34,964 bases of DNA from Terriglobia bacterium. Lineage in GTDB: Bacteria > Acidobacteriota > Terriglobia > Bryobacterales > Bryobacteraceae. The position numbers and the translations under genes were made by a program. The notes beneath the pieces are model-generated. The model had not been told where the DNA came from and ran no database searches. It saw nothing but the letters and a program-made list of their open reading frames with translations. Positions 26,961-34,964 of the stretch are shown here, piece by piece. The stretch covers positions 1 to 34,964 of the forward strand of contig JAIQFJ010000010.1 of assembly GCA_020073325.1 (NCBI GenBank), in the 5' to 3' direction. How positions within the stretch are numbered: position 1 is the stretch's first letter; each line of letters begins with the position of its first letter.

Positions 26961-27927
26961 CATCGAGCGCATCTCCAACCCGTCTCTCGAACAGCGCATC
27001 CAACGGCGGCTCGATTCGCTGACCAAACCACAAGGCAGTCTGGGACGGCTCGAATCGCTCGCCCTGCAGATCGGGCTGATTCAATCGACCGATATGCCGC
27101 GCGTCGAGAGCAAAGCGATGGTTGTTTTCTGCGCCGATCATGGAATCGTCGCGGAAGGCGTCAGTCCGTTTCCGGCTGAAGTGACGCGACAGATGATGGC
27201 GAATTTCCAGGCGGGCGGCGCCGCCATCACCGTGTTGTGCCGCCATTATGGAATCGATCCTGTGATCGTCGACATGGGCGTCGGCCGCCCGACCCGCAAC
27301 TTCGCGCGCGAGGCTGCCATGACGCGCGCCGAGGCTGAAGCCGCCATCGCGCGCGGCATGTCGTTCGCCGATTCGGCCGATCTGCTAGGCGCCGGCGAAA
27401 TGGGGATCGGCAACACCACTTCAGCCGCCGCGCTTCTTAGCGCGATCGCGGGACTGGATCCGTCGGAGACCGCGGGCCGCGGAACGGGCCTCGACGATGC
27501 CGGCGTTTCTCGAAAAATCGACGCTATCCGCCGCGCGCTGGCGCTGCATCGTCCCGACCCGGCAGATCCGATCGGAGTTCTCGCCGCGCTCGGCGGATAC
27601 GAAATTGCCGCGATCGCCGGCCTGATCCTGGGAGCCGCCGAACGCCGTCGCGCCGTCGTCGTCGACGGATTCATCTCCTGCTCGGCCGCTCTGATCGCGA
27701 AAGCCATCGCGCCTGCCTCGCTCGATTACGTCGTCTTCTCGCATCGCTCGGCGGAGCGCGGCCATCGCGCGATGCTCGACCATCTGGCCGCCCGGCCTCT
27801 GTTTGATCTCGACCTGCGCCTCGGCGAAGGCAGCGGCGCGGCGCTCGGAATCAATTTAATCGAGACGTCGGTCAAACTTTATCGTGAAATGGCGACATTT
27901 GACAGCGCCGGTGTCTCTAACCTCTAA
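26950..27927 (+). CDS. cobT: Nicotinate-nucleotide--dimethylbenzimidazole phosphoribosyltransferase
   Basis: RRLDSLTKPQGSLGRLESLALQIGLIQ...MVVFCADHGIVAEGVSPFPAEVTRQMMANFQAGGAAITVLC...GMSFADSADLLGAGEMGIGNTTSAAALLSAI...HRSAERGHRAMLDHL. Confidence 0.96.
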   Translation: MKFNIERISNPSLEQRIQRRLDSLTKPQGSLGRLESLALQIGLIQSTDMPRVESKAMVVFCADHGIVAEGVSPFPAEVTRQMMANFQAGGAAITVLCRHYGIDPVIVDMGVGRPTRNFAREAAMTRAEAEAAIARGMSFADSADLLGAGEMGIGNTTSAAALLSAIAGLDPSETAGRGTGLDDAGVSRKIDAIRRALALHRPDPADPIGVLAALGGYEIAAIAGLILGAAERRRAVVVDGFISCSAALIAKAIAPASLDYVVFSHRSAERGHRAMLDHLAARPLFDLDLRLGEGSGAALGINLIETSVKLYREMATFDSAGVSNL

Positions 27928-27936
27928 ATTCAATCC

Positions 27937-28909
27937 ATGCCCGCGGGCAAACTCTGGAACGACCTGAAAGCACGGCGTGAGAAGTTGCCCGGCTATCACC
28001 AGGAGTTCGAGATTACACGCACCTTCAAGCTGGCGCATAACGACCAATCGTCGAAATGGCAGATCGTTGTCGACGCGACCGGCGAAGAATGGCGGGAAAA
28101 GGCGGTCACCGGCGGGGGAAATCAAATCCGTATTTTCGGCAGTGCCGGCTTTTTTCTGATCGAAGAAGGGGGCGAGGAATTCGTCCGACTGAAGGCGAAG
28201 GATCGCGATCCCGTTCCCGGTCCCTACCTGCCTGAGGACGCCGATTGGTCGAAGGCGAAAGAGCGCGAGAGGCGGGCCTGTGGTTTGTCGAGACGCGAGG
28301 ATGTGTGCGCGCTTTTCGAAGTGCCGCTCCGGCCCTGGAGTCGTGCCGAAGGTATTCGTGCGACCCGCATGAACGAAGGGCTTGCGCGCGTTCTGGTCGA
28401 TACGGAAAACGGACTGGTGATTTCGCTGGTCACGACGGAAGCGATTATTTCTCCGCGGGCAGATTATGTGCTGAACGTCAGCTATGTGCTGAAGAGCATG
28501 CGCTATGGCCAACCGCCGGAGCGCGCGCTGTTTCAGCTTCCGTCGCCCGATTTGCACGAAGTGAAGGAATTGTCGCGATGGAACGCCGCGAAGATTACGC
28601 GGAAGCTTGGCGGCAAAGCGGCGCCGGACCTCTCGCTGGTCGATATCGAAGGGAAGCCGCTGTCACTCTCTTCGTTCAAGGGAAAAATTGTTCTGCTCGC
28701 GGTGGTCGAAAAATTTCTGAAAGCGTCCGCACGATTTTCCGGTCGTCCTGACGACGGAGAACGAAATGCCCGAGGCATACCAGATCGGCGTGTTGCCCAC
28801 TTATATGGTGATCGACAAAGACGGAACCATTTTCGCCGCCGTCGAAGGCGACCAGGGATTTGCTGAGCTTCGCAAACTGCTCAAGAAGTCCGGACTCGAA
28901 CTGGATTGA
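27937..28909 (+). pseudogene. LolA-like/TlpA-like (redoxin) protein gene with loss of the CxxC segment and a frameshift
   Basis: Frame 1 AAPDLSLVDIEGKPLSLSSFKGKIVLLAVVEKFLK, then continuation in another frame KRPHDFPVVLTTENEMPEAYQIGVLPTYMVIDKDGTIFAAVEGDQGFAELRKLLKKSGLELD* ending 28909; no WCxxC between. Confidence 0.75.
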
Positions 28910-28916
28910 CCGGCAG

Positions 28917-30215
28917 TCAGCCGCGCAGATTGCCCATCAGAACCCGCAGCGCGATCTTCGGATGCATCACGCTGGGCGGCGGCGCCACCAGGTTCGCCAC
29001 CTTCAGGAACGCGGCTGAGGCGACCGGGTCGCGATGCGCCGCCTTGTGCAGCTTCGCCATGTACCAGTTGATAAAATCGACGCCCTTGCTGCGCGGACCC
29101 ACGGTTTCGGGGATCCGCAGGTCGCTGCCGACGGCGATGCTCCAGGGCGAATCGACCACTTTCGATGCGCGGCGGAAAAAATCGCGCGCGGAAAATCCCG
29201 CCTGGAATGATTCGTCCAGAGCCGCCGCCTGAAGCGCCGCCGCGGACATTCCCTGTCCGTAGATCGGATTGAAACTGCAGATCGCGTCGCCGAAGACGCA
29301 GAACCCATCGGGAAAGTTTTCGAGCTTCTCATAGCGCCGCCGCACGCTGGCCGGAAACCGCGCGGAATGCGCCTCGCCGATCGGCTCCGCTTTCGAGATC
29401 ACATCATAGATGTCGCGCGCCGGCAGCGTTCGCGCAAATTCGATGAATCCGTCGAGTTCCAGAGGCGCGTAGTTTCCGAAGTAAGCGATCAGCGTGACGG
29501 TCCAGCGCAGTCCTTCTTGTGCGAGCATCACTCCGCCGCGCCGGCCTTCCGGAGTCGGCGGCGTCACCACCGCGCCGTCGCCATTGAGGTCCTGCTCGCA
29601 GCGGCGGAACAGCCGCGTCGTGTAGCCGATCGCCACCTCGACGCGCTCCTCTTCTGCCTTCGAATATCCCAGCGATTCGAGCCACGCCGGCGCGTGTGAT
29701 CCGCGGCCCGTCGCATCGAGCACCAGGTCGGCGGCGATCGATTCTTTGGGCGTGCGGACTCCGGTGACGCGCTTTTTGTCCGCGCTGGTTTCGAGCGATT
29801 CGACCACGCAATCCTGCAGCGCCGACAGGTTGCGGATCGCGAGCACGCGCTCCCGTACCAGTCCTTCGAGCATCGGACGGCTGATCAGCAATCCTTCCAG
29901 GCCGCTGTCGCAGCGCGCCAGATTGCCGCCCTCGAAAAACCAGCGGCTGTCGCGGCCGACGTCGCCGGGCACGGCGCCCACTGCGAACGCGTCCTGGCTG
30001 AATCCGGGAAAGAACCGGTCGAGCACGCGTCGTCCGCTATACAACAACGCATGCGAATGGACGCCTTGCGGCACACCGCGCCGCTGCTCGCCCTTGGCTG
30101 GAAACGTGTCGCGATCGATCAGTGTGACGCGTTCGTATCGATCCGAAAGAACCCTCGCCGCCAGCAATCCCGCCATGCTGCCGCCGATGACCACGGCATG
30201 TTTTCGTTCGCCCAT
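28917..30215 (-). CDS. FAD-dependent oxidoreductase/monooxygenase
   Basis: MGERKHAVVIGGSMAGLLAARVLSDRYERVTLIDRDTFPAKGEQRRGVPQGVHSHALLYSGRRVLDRFFPG...FCVFGDAICSFNPIYGQGMSAAALQA. Confidence 0.88.
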   Translation of the reverse strand: MGERKHAVVIGGSMAGLLAARVLSDRYERVTLIDRDTFPAKGEQRRGVPQGVHSHALLYSGRRVLDRFFPGFSQDAFAVGAVPGDVGRDSRWFFEGGNLARCDSGLEGLLISRPMLEGLVRERVLAIRNLSALQDCVVESLETSADKKRVTGVRTPKESIAADLVLDATGRGSHAPAWLESLGYSKAEEERVEVAIGYTTRLFRRCEQDLNGDGAVVTPPTPEGRRGGVMLAQEGLRWTVTLIAYFGNYAPLELDGFIEFARTLPARDIYDVISKAEPIGEAHSARFPASVRRRYEKLENFPDGFCVFGDAICSFNPIYGQGMSAAALQAAALDESFQAGFSARDFFRRASKVVDSPWSIAVGSDLRIPETVGPRSKGVDFINWYMAKLHKAAHRDPVASAAFLKVANLVAPPPSVMHPKIALRVLMGNLRG

Positions 30216-30248
30216 ACCCGCCTCCCCGTCTTTTGAGTACGGATCATC

Positions 30249-31517
30249 TTATCTTTTGGATTCAGCGGGCTCAACCCTCAATTTCAACCCCTCGACGCCG
30301 ACCACACGAACTTCGTGCCCCACATCCACCGGAGCCGACGACACCGCATCCCAATATTCGCCGTGAACGAATACCTTGCCCCCGGGCGCCAGCGCCGTGC
30401 GCGCTTCGCCGATCTCGTCGATCAGCCCGCCGTTCGACATCACCGCCTTGTTCCTCCGCGCGCGCACCACCAGGGTCAACAGGAACATCGTGATCGCCGC
30501 GAACGGGAGGCACACCGCCAGCGCGGTCGACAGATGAATACGCACCTCGGGCGGACCGTTGATCAGCAGCAGAGCGCCCAGCACCAGCGCGATCGCTCCA
30601 CCACCGCCGAGGACGCCGTGCGCGGCGAACTTCGCTTCCAGAATAAACATCGCGATGCCGAGGATCAGCAGCGCCGCGCCGATCCAGTTGATCGGCAGTA
30701 CGGCGAGTCCCGACAACCCCAGCAGCGCCAGGATTCCTCCGGCGACGCCGGGAAAGATCAGCCCCGGCGTGCTGAATTCGAGATAAATCCCCAGCGCGCC
30801 GAGAATCAGAAGAATGAAGGCGAGGTTCGGATCGGCGATGGTCGAAATGATGCGCTCCCGCGCGGACGGCCGGTAATCGATCACCTCAGCTCCCGCGATC
30901 TGTAGCGTTGTTTTGCTTCCATCGAAGCGCGAAATTTCGCGGCCGTCGAGCATCGCGAACAACTGCGCCTCGCCCGGCGCGACCAGGTCGATCAATCGAT
31001 TGTCGAGCGCTTCTTTTTCCGTGAACGCCTTTGCCTTGCGGATGGTCTCCTCCGCCAGTTCCGCGTTGCGCCCGCGCTTGACGACGATGCTGCGCAGCCA
31101 GGCCGACGCGTCGTTTTCGACTTTGCTGCGCATCACGGGATCCATCTGCTCGCCCATGAGCACCGGCGACGACGCGCCGGTATTCGTTCCCGGAGCCATC
31201 GCGGCCACATCGGCGCATTCGAGAACGAAGAATCCCGCTGACGCCGCACGCCCGCCGGAAGGCTCGACATAGGCGATCACGGGCACGTGAGACGCCACGA
31301 TCTTTGAGCTGATCTCGCGCGTCGCGTCGAGCAATCCGCCGGGCGTATTCAGCCGCAGCAGCACGGCAGCCGCATTTTCACGACCCGCCTGGTCGATTGC
31401 GTTGCCGATGATCTCGACGGTGACGGGATGAATGATCCCATCGACGTTGACTGCAATCACGCGCGGCGCGCCATAGCCCGCCGCCATCACGAAGCTCGCG
31501 ATCCACAGCAGTTTCAT
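30249..31517 (-). CDS. NfeD-family membrane-bound ClpP-class serine protease
   Basis: VIAVNVDGIIHPVTVEIIGNAIDQAGRENAAAVLLRLNTPGGLLDATREISSKIVASHVPVIAYVEPSGGRAASAGFFVL...GTNTGASSPV plus C-terminal TM segments and NfeD beta domain. Confidence 0.93.
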   Translation of the reverse strand: MKLLWIASFVMAAGYGAPRVIAVNVDGIIHPVTVEIIGNAIDQAGRENAAAVLLRLNTPGGLLDATREISSKIVASHVPVIAYVEPSGGRAASAGFFVLECADVAAMAPGTNTGASSPVLMGEQMDPVMRSKVENDASAWLRSIVVKRGRNAELAEETIRKAKAFTEKEALDNRLIDLVAPGEAQLFAMLDGREISRFDGSKTTLQIAGAEVIDYRPSARERIISTIADPNLAFILLILGALGIYLEFSTPGLIFPGVAGGILALLGLSGLAVLPINWIGAALLILGIAMFILEAKFAAHGVLGGGGAIALVLGALLLINGPPEVRIHLSTALAVCLPFAAITMFLLTLVVRARRNKAVMSNGGLIDEIGEARTALAPGGKVFVHGEYWDAVSSAPVDVGHEVRVVGVEGLKLRVEPAESKR

Positions 31518-31555
31518 CTCTGCGCCTCCGCGCATCTCTGCGCTTTCCCGGTGAG

Positions 31556-32722
31556 CTAGTTCAGCGCACCCAGGAAACTTTCCCCCACACCGATCGACGT
31601 CCCAAAATTCTGCGCCACGGTCTGCCCGATGTCCGAAAGCGTCTCCCGGACCCCCAGGTTCACGGCTCCGCGCGCCTGCTTGCCATACACCAGCAGCGGC
31701 ACGAATTCGCGGCTATGATCGGTGGACGGCGTGGTCGGATCGCACCCGTGATCCGCCGTCAGAATCGCCAGATCGTCGTCGCGCAATTTTTCTTCGAGCG
31801 ACGGCAGCCAGCGATCCACTTCCTCCAACGCCCGCGCGTATCCCTCCACGTCGTTGCGATGGCCGTAGAGCTGATCGAAATCCACCAGGTTGACGAAAAT
31901 CAGCCCGCTCTCGACCGTATCCATCGCAGCCAGCGTTTTCTGCATGCCGTCCGCGTTGCTCTTCGTTTTTTCGTACTCGCGAATCCCGCGCCCCAGGAAC
32001 ACATCGAAAATCTTGCCGATGCTGAAAATGTCGACGCCGCGATCGGCCAGCCGGTCGAGCAGCATTCCTTTGGGCGGCGGCACCGCATAGTCGTGCCGGT
32101 TTGGGGTCCGCATGAACGCGCCCGGAGCGCCGGTGAACGGACGCGCGATCACGCGACCCACTTCGTAGGGACCGCGCAGAATCCCGCGCGCGATTTCGCA
32201 AATCTTGTACAGCTCGAACAAAGGAATCACTTCCTCATGCGCCGCTACCTGAAAAACCGAATCCGCTGACGTGTAGACGATCGGCGATCCGGTCCGCATG
32301 TGTTCCTCGCCCAGCTCCTTAATGATCTCGGTTCCCGACGCCGCTTTGTTCCCCAGCGTGCGCCGTCCGATCTGTTCTTCGAACGGCTGCATCACCTCGG
32401 GAGGAAATCCGTTCGGAAACAGTGGAAACGGTTTTTCGAGATGAATCCCGACCATTTCCCAATGTCCCGTAGTCGTGTCCTTTCCCGGCGAGGCGAGCGT
32501 GCATTTTCCAAACGCGCCGATCGGCGAGGCGTCCGGTTCCAATCCTTCCAGCGGCTTGATGTTCGCCAGACCGAGCCTGCACAGGTTCGGCAGATGTAGC
32601 GGGCGCTGCTTCGCGATATTCCCCAGCGTGTCGCTGCCCACGTCGCCGTACTTCGCTGCATCGGGCATTTCGCCGATCCCCACACTATCGAGCACGATCC
32701 AGACAACCCTCCGGAATGTCAT
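31556..32722 (-). CDS. deoB: Phosphopentomutase
   Basis: [52 protein letters not shown]...[14 protein letters not shown]...[28 protein letters not shown]. Confidence 0.97.
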   Translation of the reverse strand: MTFRRVVWIVLDSVGIGEMPDAAKYGDVGSDTLGNIAKQRPLHLPNLCRLGLANIKPLEGLEPDASPIGAFGKCTLASPGKDTTTGHWEMVGIHLEKPFPLFPNGFPPEVMQPFEEQIGRRTLGNKAASGTEIIKELGEEHMRTGSPIVYTSADSVFQVAAHEEVIPLFELYKICEIARGILRGPYEVGRVIARPFTGAPGAFMRTPNRHDYAVPPPKGMLLDRLADRGVDIFSIGKIFDVFLGRGIREYEKTKSNADGMQKTLAAMDTVESGLIFVNLVDFDQLYGHRNDVEGYARALEEVDRWLPSLEEKLRDDDLAILTADHGCDPTTPSTDHSREFVPLLVYGKQARGAVNLGVRETLSDIGQTVAQNFGTSIGVGESFLGALN

Positions 32723-32817
32723 GACTTAATTATTGCGCTCCACAGCACCGCGTTTGTGGTATCCTCGTCCCCCGAACGCCGCTCTGAGGCGGCGAAATTT
32801 ACTCTGGAGACGAATCC

Positions 32818-33123
32818 ATGCGAATGCTCATGCACCTTCACTTACCCATCGAACCGTTCAATACATTGGTCCGGCAGGGAACGGCCGGCACGAAACTCCG
32901 CCAAATTCTGGAAGCCATCAAGCCCGAGGCCGCCTATTTTTCCGAACAACACGGCAAGCGCGGCGGGGTTCTGGTGGTCGATGTGAAGGAGCCCTCCGAT
33001 GTCCCGCGCCTCGCGGAGCCGTTTTTTCTGCAGTTCAACGCCGAAGTCGAATTTCGAGTCGCGATGACGCCGGAAGATCTCGGCCGCGCGAATCTGGATG
33101 CGCTCGGCAAGCAGTGGTCGTAG
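32818..33123 (+). CDS. DUF3303-like small alpha/beta protein
   Basis: MRMLMHLHLPIEPFNTLVRQGTAGTKLRQILEAIKPEAAYFSEQHGKRGGVLVVDVKEPSDVPRLAEPFFLQFNAEVEFRVAMTPEDLGRA; SD-like GGAG upstream. Confidence 0.75.
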   Translation: MRMLMHLHLPIEPFNTLVRQGTAGTKLRQILEAIKPEAAYFSEQHGKRGGVLVVDVKEPSDVPRLAEPFFLQFNAEVEFRVAMTPEDLGRANLDALGKQWS

Positions 33124-33237
33124 TCCCTTCGGCACAGAGGCGCGCGCGGTTTAGCGGAAGTATGGGTCGGATTACGTAGGTATTTCCGGCTTTTCACGTA
33201 GGGACATTCTTACGTTTTTGGAGAAAAATGGCTACAC

Positions 33238-34782
33238 ATGGAAACATTTGTAGCTCGACAACCGATTTTCGATCGCCGTCGGGACGTCTACGGCTACGAA
33301 CTTCTGTTTCGCTCCGGCGCCGACCAGACGTGCTTCGACGCCAGCGACGGAACGGCGGCGACGCGCCAGGTTGTTTCAAATACCCTGTTTTCCCTGGGGC
33401 TCGACCGCGTCCTCTGCGGCAAGCGCGCCTTTCTGAATTTTGACAATACTTTACTGAAAGAAGACCTGCATCGCAATTTTTCCCGCGACGATCTCGTGGT
33501 CGAGTTGCTGGAGACGATCTCGGTGGACGATGAAGTGATCGCCGCCTGCTCGCGGCTTCAGCAGGACGGGTTCGCGGTTGCGCTGGACGATTTCGTCGTC
33601 GGCAGCGACGCGGAGGTTCTGCTGCCTTTCGCGAAGATTATTAAGGTGGATGTTCTGTCGACGCCGCGCGGCCAGCAGGAAGCCTTGCTGCGCAGCCGTG
33701 CCTGGGGGCATTTGACTTTTCTGGCTGAAAAAGTCGAAACACACGATGATTTCGAGTGGACCCGGCATTGCGGTTACGATTTGTTTCAGGGTCATTTCTT
33801 TGAAAAACCGGCCACGCTGACCGGAAAAGATCTGTCTTCAGTGAAGCTGGCCTGTCTGGAACTGCTGCGCGAAGTGGCCGCCGCCGAAATCGACTGCAAA
33901 CAGACCGCGACCATTATCGAACGGGACGTTGCCCTGAGTTACCGGCTTCTCAGTTACGTAAATTCCGCGCTCTTCGGCCTGAGAAAGCGCGTCGATTCGA
34001 TTGAGCACGCCGTCGCTCTGCTGGGGGCCTCGGGCTTGCGGCCATGGGCGGCCGTCGCCGCGATTCCCACGCTGGCCGCGGATAAGCCGGCCGAATTGGC
34101 CGTGCAGGCCCTGGTCCGCGCGCAATTTGCCGATCGCGTCGGGAAACTCGCCGGGGTTTTCGAAGAGGGCGCCGCCTTTCTGATCGGACTTTTTTCGCAT
34201 CTCGACGCCATGCTGAACCTGCCGCTGGGCGAAGCGGTCAGCAAGGCGGGGATGAGTCCGCACCTCGCCGCGGTTCTGCTGGATGAAGACACCGGACTCA
34301 CGACGCTCAAGGAAGTCTACGCGCTGGTTCGGAACTATGAGTTGGGCCAGTGGAGCGCGGTCGCGGAAATCGCGGCGCGGGTGAATGTCAACATGGACGA
34401 GATCGGCAGGGCCTACACCGAATCGACGTTCTGGACCGCGCAGGCGCTGCATTGGACCAACCGCCGCAAAGATCATCGTTCCAGGCGGCGGCAGAATCTG
34501 GCGGGAACATTGAAAGTCCTGTGCGAGGACGACAACGGCCGCCAGCAGATTTTCAACGCGAGCCTGCAAAACATCTCCGAAACCGGAATGCAGTTGCGCG
34601 TGACCGAAAAGATCGCGCCGCGCTCGACCATTCTCTGCAACGACGCGAAGCTGAAGATCGCCGGCCGGGGAGTCGTGCGCTATTGCAATCCGGCCCAGGG
34701 CCGCTACCTGGTCGGCGTCGATTTCAGCGGCGGCACCGGCTGGCGGGATCCGCTGGATCGCAGATTGCAACGGGCGGGCTAA
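33238..34782 (+). CDS. EAL-HDOD-PilZ multidomain signalling protein (YuxH-like plus PilZ)
   Basis: VARQPIFDRRRDVYGYELLFRSG (EAL-like), LACLELLREVAAAEIDCKQTATIIERDVALSYRLLSYVNSALFGLRKRVDSIEHAVALLG (HDOD), RSRRRQNLAG...NISETGMQLRV...GRGVVRYCNPAQGRYLVGVDF (PilZ RxxxR and NxSxxG). Confidence 0.93.
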   Translation: METFVARQPIFDRRRDVYGYELLFRSGADQTCFDASDGTAATRQVVSNTLFSLGLDRVLCGKRAFLNFDNTLLKEDLHRNFSRDDLVVELLETISVDDEVIAACSRLQQDGFAVALDDFVVGSDAEVLLPFAKIIKVDVLSTPRGQQEALLRSRAWGHLTFLAEKVETHDDFEWTRHCGYDLFQGHFFEKPATLTGKDLSSVKLACLELLREVAAAEIDCKQTATIIERDVALSYRLLSYVNSALFGLRKRVDSIEHAVALLGASGLRPWAAVAAIPTLAADKPAELAVQALVRAQFADRVGKLAGVFEEGAAFLIGLFSHLDAMLNLPLGEAVSKAGMSPHLAAVLLDEDTGLTTLKEVYALVRNYELGQWSAVAEIAARVNVNMDEIGRAYTESTFWTAQALHWTNRRKDHRSRRRQNLAGTLKVLCEDDNGRQQIFNASLQNISETGMQLRVTEKIAPRSTILCNDAKLKIAGRGVVRYCNPAQGRYLVGVDFSGGTGWRDPLDRRLQRAG

Positions 34783-34789
34783 TGTCCGA

Positions 34790-34964
34790 TCACGCCGGAC
34801 CGGCGGCCGCCAGCAGAAACTCGGCAAAGTCTGTGCCCTGCGCCGTGGCGCCGAGTTGCCGCAGCATCATCGCGACTTGACCGCGGTGATAAGTGGAGTG
34901 GTTCGCCAGGTGTTGCATCAAGTGCGCCAGGCTGATCGTCGTATTCCCAACCGGAAGTGTCCGA
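34790..34964 (-). CDS. DinB-like (DfsB) family protein, C-terminal part, runs off the right edge
   Basis: Minus translation ...LMQHLANHSTYHRGQVAMMLRQLGATAQGTDFAEFLLAAAGPA*; HxxxHRGQ motif. Confidence 0.85.
   Translation of the reverse strand, partial: RTLPVGNTTISLAHLMQHLANHSTYHRGQVAMMLRQLGATAQGTDFAEFLLAAAGPA

Noticed and set aside
1-34964. CRISPR arrays, rRNA or tRNA genes
   Set aside because: No regularly spaced direct repeats, rRNA blocks or convincing tRNA cloverleafs were noticed by eye; not verified by a scanner

Overview
The window holds two compositionally different segments. (1) 1..~4065 contains a 5'-complete M16-family zinc peptidase on the minus strand running off the left edge, an IS110-family transposase with structured non-coding flanks (candidate bridge-RNA region), a DUF1330-like small protein and a small CxxC hypothetical. 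(2) ~4065..34964 looks like an acidobacterial-type chromosome. It starts inside a truncated LpxL-like acyltransferase and continues with mnmA, a cysteine desulfurase, a SAM hydroxide adenosyltransferase, a D-cysteine desulfhydrase-like PLP enzyme, hemL, a geranylgeranyl-reductase-like flavoprotein, a dienelactone hydrolase/SnoaL-like fusion, a DUF2306-type membrane protein, a haem-binding-domain protein, a beta/gamma-crystallin-like secreted protein, thrC, an MDR dehydrogenase, a TatT-like lipoprotein, trpS and an RlmD/TrmA-type methyltransferase. Next comes a cobalamin-riboswitch-led uptake/salvage operon (TonB receptor-btuF-btuD-btuC-cobU-cobS-cobC-cobT), then a disrupted TlpA-like gene, an FAD monooxygenase, NfeD, deoB, a DUF3303-like protein, an EAL-HDOD-PilZ signalling fusion and a partial DinB-like protein. 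The points most worth a second look are: the abrupt junction near 4065; the IS110 structured flanks; the B12 riboswitch with an apparent SD-sequestering expression platform; a recurring -10-hexamer-to-start-codon architecture suggesting many leaderless mRNAs, including an overlapping bidirectional promoter; a thioredoxin-fold gene that has lost its CxxC segment and is frameshifted; the EAL-HDOD-PilZ triple fusion; and a small Cys-rich protein missed by the ORF track. No clear wholly new defence or mobile system was seen. All calls are by eye, without database searches.
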